From: Chloroflexia bacterium
GTDB taxonomy: Bacteria > Chloroflexota > Chloroflexia > Thermomicrobiales > UBA6265
NCBI GenBank assembly: GCA_013696265.1
Contig: JACCYX010000346.1
Coordinates: 1-9,145 of the forward strand
Direction: 5' to 3'
DNA length: 9,145 nt
The notes beneath the pieces were generated by a model. The model was not told the DNA's origin, ran no database searches, and saw only the letters and a program-made list of their open reading frames with translations. The position numbers and the translations under genes were made by a program. Shown one piece after another: positions 1 to 6,360 of the stretch. The first letter of the stretch is position 1, and each line of letters opens with the position of its first letter.

Positions 1-74
1 GTCTCGGCCCTGACTCCACGTCGAGCGTGGTTCGAGAAAGCCTTCACGTTGGTTGAGGGCAATTGGGCCGAGAC
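1..74 (+). repeat. Inverted repeat closing a three-way-junction-like fold
   Basis: Bases 1-10 (gtctcggccc) are the exact reverse complement of 65-74 (gggccgagac). Inside lie two further hairpins: 16-20 with 26-30 (ccacg/cgtgg, 5-nt loop) and 40-46 with 54-60 (7 pairs including one G-U, 7-nt loop). A separate hairpin follows at 99-128 (gtgga/tccac enclosing ccca/tggg). A 10-bp match at this spacing can occur by chance in 9 kb of GC-rich DNA. It matches no RNA family I know and lacks tRNA proportions. The region may also be coding. Confidence 0.3.
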
Positions 75-162
75 AAGCTCGGCAGCCCTACGGCTCATGT
101 GGACCACCCAACGAACTGGGCGTTCCACTTTCCAGGTCCAGCGTAAGGCGCTACCCATTTGA
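1..162 (+). CDS. Possible C-terminal fragment of an unrecognised upstream protein
   Basis: Frame 1 is open from the window edge for 53 codons and ends at TGA 160-162. Most codons end in G or C, as in the real genes of this window, while the other two forward frames hit stops early. I do not recognise the peptide. It is rich in Arg, Thr and Ala and has no membrane segment, so it does not look like the end of RseP, a frequent neighbour of ispG. The same bases can form a nested inverted repeat (1-74), so this may instead be noncoding. A short open stretch at a window edge in GC-rich DNA is weak evidence. Confidence 0.25.
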   Translation, partial: VSALTPRRAWFEKAFTLVEGNWAETSSAALRLMWTTQRTGRSTFQVQRKALPI

Positions 163-277
163 CCTGTGAAATTCGGCACAATTGGCTGGCGCGTCGTACC
201 ATAGGGGGAGCATTCGCTCTTCTCTCGGACCGCCCCTCCAACCTTTAAAGCGGTCCAAACAAAGGACGCACCCACCC

Positions 278-1459
278 ATGTCCCTCGTCGCACCCAGACG
301 CAAAACCCGCGTGCTCAACGTCGGTGATGTCGCCCTCGGTGGCGACTACCCCATCCGCGTGCAGTCGATGACCACCTCGGACACGCGCGACCCCAAGGCG
401 ACCCTCGCCCAAATCCAGGAACTCGCCGACGCCGGCTGCGAGATCGTGCGGATCGCCGTGCCTGACCGCAAGGCGGCCGCGGCCCTGCCGGACATCGTTC
501 CTCACTCGCCCGTGCCACTTATTGCCGACATCCACTTCGAGTACACGCTCGCCCTCAAGGCGCTCGACGCCGGCATTCATGGCCTGCGGCTCAATCCCGG
601 CAACATCCGCAAGGAAGAGCACGTCCGGCAGGTCGTGACCAAGGCCAAGGAGCGCGGCACGCCGATCAGGATCGGTGTCAACTTCGGGTCCGTCGCGCCG
701 ATGACCGAGGAATTCGTAGACGAGATGGCCCTGGAGGGCGCCTCGCAAATCCAGCTCCGGGCCGAGTGGCTGGTGCGGTCGGCGCTCGGGCACATCAAGA
801 TCCTCGAAGACCTCGACTTCTACGACACGAAAGTCAGCCTCAAGGCGTTCGAGGTGCCGGTGCTGCTGGAGGCCTACCAGCGGTTCGCGCGGCTCCCAAA
901 CGACTACCCCCTGCATCTCGGCGTGACTGAGGCGGGCACGCCCCGCGCTGGTAGCGTCCGCTCGGCGGTTGGGATCGGCACCCTGCTGGCGCTCGGCATC
1001 GGCGACACGATCCGCGTCTCGCTGACGACCGATCCGACCGAGGAAGTCTTCGTCGGCTACGAAATCCTGAAGAGCCTGGAGTTGCGCCAGAAAGGCGCGA
1101 CGATGATCGCCTGCCCGACCTGTGGACGGGTCGAGGTCGATCTCTTCACCCTCGCCAACAACGTCGACAAGGTGCTGGAGAAGATCGACGAACCGATCCG
1201 GGTGGCGGTGATGGGCTGCATCGTCAACGGTCCTGGCGAGGCGAAGGACGCCGATGTCGGGCTCGCCTCCGGCAACGGCAAGGGCGTCATCTTCCGCAAG
1301 GGCAAGATCGTCAAGACGGTGCTTGAGGAAGACATGCTGGACGAACTGACGAAGGAAATTCACGCCGTCGTCGAGGACCGCAAGAACGGCATCTTCGACG
1401 TGGTCGAGGAGCACAGCAACGCCTACAAGCCGATGATCAAGCTGCATGCGGTGAGTTAG
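278..1459 (+). CDS. ispG: 4-hydroxy-3-methylbut-2-en-1-yl diphosphate synthase (IspG/GcpE)
   Basis: IspG converts MEcPP to HMBPP in the cytoplasm, the penultimate step of the MEP route to IPP and DMAPP, using electrons from ferredoxin or flavodoxin. The 393-residue product has the two-domain bacterial layout: an N-terminal TIM barrel (with VQSMTTSDT near the start, IADIHF, LRLNPGNI and GVNFGS) and a C-terminal iron-sulfur domain. The [4Fe-4S] ligands are visible: Cys279 and Cys282 in ACPTCGR, Cys314 in GCIVNGPGE, and Glu321. Length is normal for the short bacterial form. The open frame extends upstream to a TTG at 182, but I chose ATG 278: homology begins just after it, and AAAGGA lies at 261-266, 11 nt upstream. 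The leader 163-277 contains TTGACC at 159-164 but no convincing -10 partner, so I call no promoter. No T-rich terminator follows the stop. Confidence 0.97.
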   Translation: MSLVAPRRKTRVLNVGDVALGGDYPIRVQSMTTSDTRDPKATLAQIQELADAGCEIVRIAVPDRKAAAALPDIVPHSPVPLIADIHFEYTLALKALDAGIHGLRLNPGNIRKEEHVRQVVTKAKERGTPIRIGVNFGSVAPMTEEFVDEMALEGASQIQLRAEWLVRSALGHIKILEDLDFYDTKVSLKAFEVPVLLEAYQRFARLPNDYPLHLGVTEAGTPRAGSVRSAVGIGTLLALGIGDTIRVSLTTDPTEEVFVGYEILKSLELRQKGATMIACPTCGRVEVDLFTLANNVDKVLEKIDEPIRVAVMGCIVNGPGEAKDADVGLASGNGKGVIFRKGKIVKTVLEEDMLDELTKEIHAVVEDRKNGIFDVVEEHSNAYKPMIKLHAVS

Positions 1460-1480
1460 GCGGAGACGGGAGGCGTCTGC
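1460..1480 (+). other. Short hairpin right after the ispG stop
   Basis: Bases 1464-1468 (agacg) pair with 1474-1478 (cgtct) around a GGAGG loop, with two more outer pairs across a 2-nt bulge. No T run follows, so this is not a standard intrinsic terminator. It sits just before the large palindrome and may only help block 3' exonucleases. It may also be chance. Confidence 0.3.
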
Positions 1481-1490
1481 TCACCGAACT

Positions 1491-1691
1491 CGTAGGGGAG
1501 GGCTAGCGGGCCGTGAAGGACACCTTCGCCTCCCCCTTTTGGGCCCGCGTATGCCCTCCCGCCCGGGTGCCGTGTGACCAAGCCTCGATTCCCGTCGCCG
1601 GATCGGCGTAGATGCGGCAACACGGGAGGGCATACGCGAGCAAGGCGTCGTCGCGTGGTATAGCGTCATGGCTCGCTAGCCCTCCCCTACG
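1491..1691. repeat. Large imperfect palindrome (about 200 bp), MITE-like or structured RNA
   Basis: The outer arms 1491-1508 and 1674-1691 are perfect reverse complements (18 bp). In RNA the pairing continues to 1516/1666, making 26 consecutive pairs with two G-U wobbles. A second perfect block of 16 bp joins 1546-1561 with 1623-1638 on nearly the same axis (centre about 1591-1592). The stretch between the blocks is diverged but still partly similar. Further in, 1568-1575 can pair with 1612-1619 (two wobbles), and 1596-1608 forms a small tip hairpin (cgccg/cggcg). The left arm also holds a local hairpin at 1515-1527 (gaagg/ccttc), followed by CCCCCTTTT at 1532-1540. I see no clear target-site duplication and no coding potential. 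It fills most of the 287-bp gap between ispG and the transport operon. It could be a mobile miniature element, a dispersed repeat, or a structured leader or terminator. The palindrome itself is certain; its nature is not. Confidence 0.9.
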
Positions 1692-1746
1692 CACGTCAAC
1701 TGCACCACGTTGCCGGCTTGACCTGATCTCTGGGGAACACACGAAG

Positions 1747-2871
1747 ATGCGCACGCAAATTATCGAACCGTATCGCGGACGATCGGTGCTCGTGGTCTCG
1801 CTAACGGTGATTGGCCTCTTCCTCTCATTGCTGGCGCCCATTAGCCTCGCCGGCACCGCGCAGGGAGCCACCTGCCAGCCGCTCGACACCGGCACGCCGG
1901 TTCCCGAGATCGCCGAGGCACCCGAACTGTCGGGAGTGACAGTCCCGGATGGGGCCATTGAAGTCACTTTCGGCTACATCCCGGTCTCGATCTTCGCGCC
2001 GGTGTTCGTTGCCTATGAGAAGGGCTACTTCGCCGAACAAGGGCTGGATGTCCAGCTCGAAGTCCTGCCGGGCAGTTCCGACATGGTGCTGCTGACCGCG
2101 ACTGGCGACATGGACATGGCGATCAGCGGGGTCGGACCGGCCTACTGGAACGCGGTCGATCAGGGGCTGGGCGTCGAAATCGTCGCTCCCGGTCATCAGG
2201 AGGGATCGCCGATCGCATCGCCGCTGATGATTTCGACCCAAGCCTGCGAGGAGGGCTCGATTACGAGCGTGGCCGATCTCGAAGGCAAGCGGGTCGCGGT
2301 CAACGCGCCGGGCGCGACCGAACTCTGGCTCGACATCGCCCTGGAAACCGGCGGTCTCTCGATCGAGGATGTTGACCTCCAGTACATGAGCTTCCCCGAT
2401 GCCGTGGTGGCGCTCGATTCCGGCGCGCTTGATGCGTCGATCATCGGTGAGCCGCTGGCGACCCAGGCCGAGCAGGATGGGCTGGCGGTGCGCCTGCTTT
2501 CCGACTTGCCGGTTCAGGACATCCAGCCGACCGTCATCTTCGGCAACCAGCAGTGGATGAGTGACAACCCGGACGCGGCGGCGGGGGTCGTGGCCGGCTA
2601 CCTTCGTGCCTCCCGCGACCTGACCGAGAATTTCAACGACCCGCTGCACCTCGCGATCATCGAGAAGTACACCGGCGTGCCGGCCCCGCTCATCGCCGCC
2701 TCGGTCAAGCCGGTCTACGCGACCGATGGCACGGTCAATCTCGACAGCATGAACCAGCTCCAGTCCTTCTTCGGTGAGCGCGGACTGCTCGACTACGAGG
2801 ACGACATCGACCCGGCGACGATGGTCAACTCCACCTACGTCGACGCCGCCCTGGAGACGATCGGCGAGTGA
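1747..2871 (+). CDS. ABC transporter substrate-binding protein, NMT1/SsuA/TauA type
   Basis: This is a predicted exported solute-binding protein of 374 residues that would capture a small organic ligand outside the membrane for the importer encoded next. Residues 13-35 are a hydrophobic signal segment after a basic start, with cleavage likely around 35-41. Cys43 follows Ala-Thr, which is not a proper lipobox, so I do not call it a lipoprotein. The mature protein has a Pro/Glu/Thr-rich linker, then a type II periplasmic-binding fold with family marks: FGYIPVSIFAPVFVAYEKGYFAEQGLDVQLE, cut here into its recognisable parts FGYIPVS and EKGYFAEQGLDV, then DLEGKRVAVNAPG, and DASIIGEPLA. The family serves sulfonates, taurine, nitrate, aromatic acids and thiamine precursors, and the sequence does not say which. 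I chose ATG 1747 (GGGGA at 1732-1736, 10-nt spacer) because the open frame upstream runs through the palindrome. Its TGA overlaps the next GTG by 4 bp. Confidence 0.9.
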   Translation: MRTQIIEPYRGRSVLVVSLTVIGLFLSLLAPISLAGTAQGATCQPLDTGTPVPEIAEAPELSGVTVPDGAIEVTFGYIPVSIFAPVFVAYEKGYFAEQGLDVQLEVLPGSSDMVLLTATGDMDMAISGVGPAYWNAVDQGLGVEIVAPGHQEGSPIASPLMISTQACEEGSITSVADLEGKRVAVNAPGATELWLDIALETGGLSIEDVDLQYMSFPDAVVALDSGALDASIIGEPLATQAEQDGLAVRLLSDLPVQDIQPTVIFGNQQWMSDNPDAAAGVVAGYLRASRDLTENFNDPLHLAIIEKYTGVPAPLIAASVKPVYATDGTVNLDSMNQLQSFFGERGLLDYEDDIDPATMVNSTYVDAALETIGE

Positions 2872-3698
2872 GCGAAGCGACTGGTCCATCGCCGGCAACG
2901 GGTGGCGCATCGATCAACGCGGCCAGCGTTGGGCGGGAGTTCCTGACCCCAGACGGGTCGGTTGAGGCCGTCCGCGAGATCGACCTGGAGATTCCGGCTG
3001 GCGAGTTCTGCGTGATAGTGGGCCCGTCCGGTTGCGGGAAATCGACCCTGCTGCGGATGATGGCGGGGCTGGACGCGCCAACGAGCGGTCAGCTCTCGAT
3101 CACGTCGCCATCAGGTGCGACTCCCTCCAACGCCGTGGTCTTCCAGGGGCGAAGCCTCTTCCCCTGGCTCAGCATCGGCGACAACATCGGCTACGGACTG
3201 AAACTCAACGGCACCGGCAAGGCGGAGCGTGAAGAAATTACTTCGCGACTGCTCGCCGTGCTCGGTCTTTCCCGCTTCGCCAGCGCCTACCCCCATCAGG
3301 TTTCCGAGGGCATGCGGCAGCGCGTCGCGATCGGGAGGGCGCTGGCGGTCAATCCTGACCTCCTGCTGATGGACGAGCCCTTTGGCGCCCTGGACGAGCA
3401 GACCCGCTTCATCCTCCAGGAAGAGTTGCTGCGAATTTGGGAATCGAGCGGCAAGACGGTGGTTTTCATCACCCACTCGATCGACGAGGCGATCACGCTC
3501 GCCGACCGGATCGTGGTGATGAGCGCCCAGCCGGGAACGATCCGGGCGATTATCGATGTGCCGTTCGCGCGGCCACGGTCGATGACGGCAGTGCGCTCCG
3601 ATCCCGCGTTCGGCGCGCTGTTCAACCAGACCTGGGACCTGCTCCGCGACGAGGTGACGCGCGCCCGTCAGATGCGGGAAGGGGCGTTGGCCCGGTGA
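2868..3698 (+). CDS. ABC transporter ATP-binding protein, SsuB/TauB type
   Basis: This 276-residue cytoplasmic ATPase would power the importer. All nucleotide-binding motifs are visible: Walker A GPSGCGKST at 52-60, Q-loop Gln93 in VVFQGRSLFPW, the signature region at 145-152, Walker B LLLMDEP with Asp169 and Glu170 followed by the D-loop GALD, and the switch His203 in FITHSIDEA. The signature reads VSEGMRQR rather than the usual LSGGMRQR, with Glu147 replacing a Gly; the rest is canonical, so I expect it to be active. GTG 2868 overlaps the TGA of the binding-protein gene (GTGA), and its own stop overlaps the next GTG in the same way, so translation is probably coupled. I see no extra regulatory domain at the C-terminus. 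The import substrate is unknown. Confidence 0.93.
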   Translation: MSEATGPSPATGGASINAASVGREFLTPDGSVEAVREIDLEIPAGEFCVIVGPSGCGKSTLLRMMAGLDAPTSGQLSITSPSGATPSNAVVFQGRSLFPWLSIGDNIGYGLKLNGTGKAEREEITSRLLAVLGLSRFASAYPHQVSEGMRQRVAIGRALAVNPDLLLMDEPFGALDEQTRFILQEELLRIWESSGKTVVFITHSIDEAITLADRIVVMSAQPGTIRAIIDVPFARPRSMTAVRSDPAFGALFNQTWDLLRDEVTRARQMREGALAR

Positions 3699-5413
3699 CC
3701 GAACCGATTTCCTCCCGGACCAATCCCGCGCGAACCAGGGATCCGTTCCGGACGCGCCGCCTGATCGAATTGGTGCTGACGGTCGCCGGACCGGCCCTGG
3801 TTATCGGCGTCTGGGAACTGCTCTCACGCACCGGACGGATCGACAACCGGTTCTGGCCGGCGCCCAGCGTGCTGTGGGATACCGCGGCCGAGATGACCCG
3901 CGACGGGTCGCTCATTGCAAACGTGCTCATCACGGTCGAGCGGATCATATTTGGCTTCATCCTCGGAACCATTCCCGGCGTCCTGCTTGGACTGGCGATG
4001 GGTCTCTTCTGGCCGATCCGCACGTTCTTCATGCCGATCTCGACGGTGATCTACGCGATCCCGAAAATCGCGGTCCTCCCGCTGACGATCATTGCCTTCG
4101 GCACCGGCGAAGTATCGAAGTTGGTGACGGTCGCGCTCTCGATCTTCTTCCTCGTCGCCCTGAGCACCATGAACGGTGTGCTGGAACTCGACCGCTCTTT
4201 CAGGGACGTGGCGAAGAACCTCGGCGCCTCCCGCGTCGAGTTGTTCACGACCGTCGCCCTGCCGGGTGCGCTGCCGTCGATCTTCACCGGGATGCGGCTG
4301 GCGCTCGGATTTGCATTGCTGGTGGTGGTCGGGACCGAGTTCATTAGCGCCAGGGACGGTCTCGGCTACGTGATCTGGAACAGCTACCAGACATTGCGAA
4401 TCCAGCAGATGTTCGTCGGCCTGGCCGCGACGGCGCTCCTTGGCTGGGCATTGACGATGGGACTCGGCATTCTGGAGACCTGGGCGTTGCCCTGGAAGCG
4501 GGCCGATCGTCGCGCGCCATCGCTCAAGACCTGGTTCTGGGCCGTGCGGCCGCGCTCGTTCACGACCTCGACGATTCCGATCGTCGCGGCGACGGCGCTG
4601 GCGGCGGTCGATGGCGACGTGCGCTGGGGATTCTTCGCCCTCATGCTGGTCGCCTCGGTGCTGACTCACGCCGCCTGCAACCTGACCAACGACTACTTCG
4701 ATGATGTGCGTGGGGTCGATACCGACGAAACACTGGGTCAGGGCGGGGCCTTGCAGCAGGGGGCGCTCGGCCACGGCGATCTGCGACTTGGCATCGCCTT
4801 CTGCTTCACCGGCGCGCTGATCGCGGCCCTGCCGGTGATCGCCTCGGTCGGTCAGGTTGTGTTCTGGATCGCGGTCGCCAGTGCCGCCGCCGCCTTCCTC
4901 TACACGGGCGGGCCGTTCCCGCTCGCCTACTATGCGCTCGGCGAGTTGACCGTCTTCCTGGCGATGGGGATCGGGATGGTGACCGGTGCGTATTATGTCC
5001 ACTCCGGCACTGTGACGGTCGAGGCCGTGCTGCTGGCCACGGCGATGGGGTTGCTCTCGGCTGGGTTCCTCCACGCCAACAACGTGCGCGACATTGACTC
5101 CGACCGGCGACAGCGCAAGCGCACCCTTGCCAACCTCCTCGGGCGGCACGCGGCGACGATCGAATACGCGTTCCTGGTCTTCGTGCCGTTCGCCTGCGCC
5201 ACGGTCATGGTGATGCTCGATCCAGGATCGTGGCCCTTGCTGCTGGTCTTCGTGGCCTTTCCAGTCGCCCTGCGGCTGACGCGGGAGATCGCGGTTGAAA
5301 CGGCGCCCTCGCGGCTTAACGGGCTGGTCCGGCGCTCGGCCGGGCTCCACCTCGTCTACGGGGCGCTGGCGAGCATCGGCCTGGCGTTGACCGCCATGAT
5401 CGGTCTTTCATGA
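3695..5413 (+). CDS. Fusion: ABC permease (SsuC/TauC type) joined to MenA/UbiA-type prenyltransferase
   Basis: One uninterrupted 572-residue frame encodes two membrane proteins. Residues 1 to about 268 are a BPD-type permease: TM1 at about 23-43, and the EAA loop at about 170-195 (KNLGASRVELF then LPGALPSIFTGMRL), which docks with the ATPase. Residues from about 277 to 572 are a UbiA-superfamily enzyme most like MenA, which prenylates 1,4-dihydroxy-2-naphthoate in menaquinone synthesis. This half starts with LKTWFWAVRPRSF and has about nine hydrophobic segments. The first Asp-rich motif is NDYFDDVRGVDTDE at 332-345, and the second is NNVRDIDSDRRQRKRTLANL from 462 with Asp466 and Asp470. Both halves have full family length and the linker is only about 10 residues. 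The start is GTG 3695, overlapping the ATPase stop (GTGA); the frame stays open upstream to 3437, but that part is a shadow of the ATPase. The next gene overlaps at ATGA 5410-5413. Permease of this class end in the cytoplasm, where UbiA enzymes begin, so the topology fits. The MenA-like substrate assignment is by motif only. Confidence 0.9.
   Translation: MTEPISSRTNPARTRDPFRTRRLIELVLTVAGPALVIGVWELLSRTGRIDNRFWPAPSVLWDTAAEMTRDGSLIANVLITVERIIFGFILGTIPGVLLGLAMGLFWPIRTFFMPISTVIYAIPKIAVLPLTIIAFGTGEVSKLVTVALSIFFLVALSTMNGVLELDRSFRDVAKNLGASRVELFTTVALPGALPSIFTGMRLALGFALLVVVGTEFISARDGLGYVIWNSYQTLRIQQMFVGLAATALLGWALTMGLGILETWALPWKRADRRAPSLKTWFWAVRPRSFTTSTIPIVAATALAAVDGDVRWGFFALMLVASVLTHAACNLTNDYFDDVRGVDTDETLGQGGALQQGALGHGDLRLGIAFCFTGALIAALPVIASVGQVVFWIAVASAAAAFLYTGGPFPLAYYALGELTVFLAMGIGMVTGAYYVHSGTVTVEAVLLATAMGLLSAGFLHANNVRDIDSDRRQRKRTLANLLGRHAATIEYAFLVFVPFACATVMVMLDPGSWPLLLVFVAFPVALRLTREIAVETAPSRLNGLVRRSAGLHLVYGALASIGLALTAMIGLS
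4474..4489 (+). promoter_or_regulatory. Possible internal ribosome site for a separate prenyltransferase
   Basis: GGAG at 4474-4477 lies 9 nt before an in-frame TTG at 4487-4489, codon 265 of the fusion and just ahead of the prenyltransferase half. A GTG at 4544 (codon 284) is a second in-frame candidate. If used, this would yield a free enzyme of about 308 residues beside the fused form. GGAG also arises easily from ordinary codons, here Leu-Glu, so this is only a possibility. Confidence 0.25.
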
Positions 5414-6249
5414 CGCATCTGCACACACGGCGAATCCTGGCGCTCCTGGCTGTTTTCGGGCTCTTCATCGGCGCGGCGATGGCCTGGTGGGCGCGATTCG
5501 TCGCGCCTCGACGCTTCGAGGTCAAGCACGTCGTGGTCCAGACGCCACGCAAGCACCGCACCCTCGCCGGACTCACGATCGCGTTCGTCACTGATACCCA
5601 TGTCGGGCCGCATTTCTTGACGGCTGCCCTCGAACCGATCGTCACTCGGCTGGAGGAGATCCGGCCGGACATCGTGCTCTTCGGCGGCGACTACATCTGC
5701 GAATCCCCCCGCTTCATGGCGAGCGCCGCGCCCGTGCTTGGCCGGATGGCGAAGACCGCGCGCTACGGCGCCTGGGGGGTGATGGGCAACCACGATCTCG
5801 CGAATATCCGGGCGCGGGTTGTGCCGCCGCTGGCGGAGGCGGGAATCAGGATCCTCGCCAACGAGGCCGTCTGCGTCGAAACCGATCAAGGCCCGATCTG
5901 GATCGTGGGAGTCGACGATGGGCTCATCGGCGAGGTCGATCTCGACGCCGCCTTTGCGGCGGTGCCGCCCGACGGCGCGGCGATCTGCCTCTGGCACGAG
6001 GGGGACTTTGCCGAGAAATCGGCGCCGTACGGCGCGTTCCTGCAACTCTCGGGTCACTCCCATGGCGGTCAGGTGCGGTTGCCGGGCATCGGGCCGATCG
6101 CCGCGCCGAAGTTCGGCAAGCGGTATCCGCTGGGGCGCTACCTGGTCGATGATATGCAGTTGTATGTCTCATCGGGACTCGGGATGTACCGCCCCCCGGT
6201 CCGCTTCAACTGCCCGCCGGAACTCACGGTCATTCGCCTCATCGATTGA
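5410..6249 (+). CDS. Membrane-anchored metallophosphoesterase, YaeI-like
   Basis: This 279-residue calcineurin-like phosphoesterase has one N-terminal membrane segment at about 8-26 that should anchor it. The dinuclear metal site is complete: Asp62-Thr-His64, Gly-Gly-Asp94, GNHD with Asn127, His128 and Asp129, His196 in LWHEGDF, and GHSHGGQ with His216 and His218. The C-terminal stretch (LPGIGPIAAPKFGKRYPLG, then YVSSGLGMYRPPVRFNCPPE) is typical of the YaeI group, whose members cleave phosphodiester or pyrophosphate bonds in lipid-type substrates. The exact substrate is unknown. ATG 5410 overlaps the stop of the fusion gene (ATGA), tying it to the transport/prenyltransferase operon. A role on a prenyl diphosphate or the released pyrophosphate would suit that setting but is speculation. 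It appears to be the last gene of the operon: 111 bp separate it from the next gene, and no clear terminator is visible there. Confidence 0.88.
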   Translation: MTHLHTRRILALLAVFGLFIGAAMAWWARFVAPRRFEVKHVVVQTPRKHRTLAGLTIAFVTDTHVGPHFLTAALEPIVTRLEEIRPDIVLFGGDYICESPRFMASAAPVLGRMAKTARYGAWGVMGNHDLANIRARVVPPLAEAGIRILANEAVCVETDQGPIWIVGVDDGLIGEVDLDAAFAAVPPDGAAICLWHEGDFAEKSAPYGAFLQLSGHSHGGQVRLPGIGPIAAPKFGKRYPLGRYLVDDMQLYVSSGLGMYRPPVRFNCPPELTVIRLID

Positions 6250-6347
6250 TCCGGGAAATTGCTTGCGCACTGTTCGCGGGAATGCCATGCTCACCGCCGA
6301 ACGTGCGTCGTCGATGGCGCACGTTGTCGTTCACTTCTGAATCGCAT

Positions 6348-6353
6348 GGAAGG
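6348..6353 (+). promoter_or_regulatory. Ribosome binding site that decides the Gfo/Idh start
   Basis: GGAAGG at 6348-6353 sits 7 nt before GTG 6361. It overlaps the alternative ATG at 6346, which has no comparable purine run at a good distance, so GTG 6361 is the better start. Confidence 0.6.
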
Positions 6354-6360
6354 TACGTAC

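Noticed and set aside
159..202. Possible ispG promoter with TTGACC at 159-164
   Set aside because: The nearest -10-like hexamers (CACAAT at 177, TACCAT at 197) are at wrong distances of 12 and 32 nt.
245..1447. 400-residue open frame on the - strand opposite ispG
   Set aside because: Antisense shadow of a well-supported gene, with low-complexity Asp/Arg/Val-rich composition and no recognisable motif.
1515..1540. Intrinsic terminator: gaagg/ccttc hairpin followed by CCCCCTTTT
   Set aside because: The stem is only 5 bp, the T run is short and starts 9 nt after it, and the region is better explained as part of the large palindrome.
1719..1746. TPP riboswitch-like core (ACCTGATC at 1721-1728) ahead of a thiamine-precursor-type binding protein
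   Set aside because: The rest of the 3' half is absent and I find no CTGAGA element upstream. An Rfam RF00059 search would settle it; a significant hit would reverse this.
1612..1746. N-terminal extension of the binding protein
   Set aside because: It reads through the right half of the palindrome and would place basic residues ahead of a proper signal peptide that starts at 1747.
3437..3694. N-terminal extension of the permease fusion
   Set aside because: It lies wholly inside the ATPase gene in another frame and its translation has no permease character; GTG 3695 with the 4-bp overlap is the natural start.
3824..5350. 508-residue open frame on the - strand opposite the fusion gene
   Set aside because: It is rich in Arg, Gly, His and Asp with no domain, as expected from the antisense of a GC-rich gene; the + strand protein has clear motifs.
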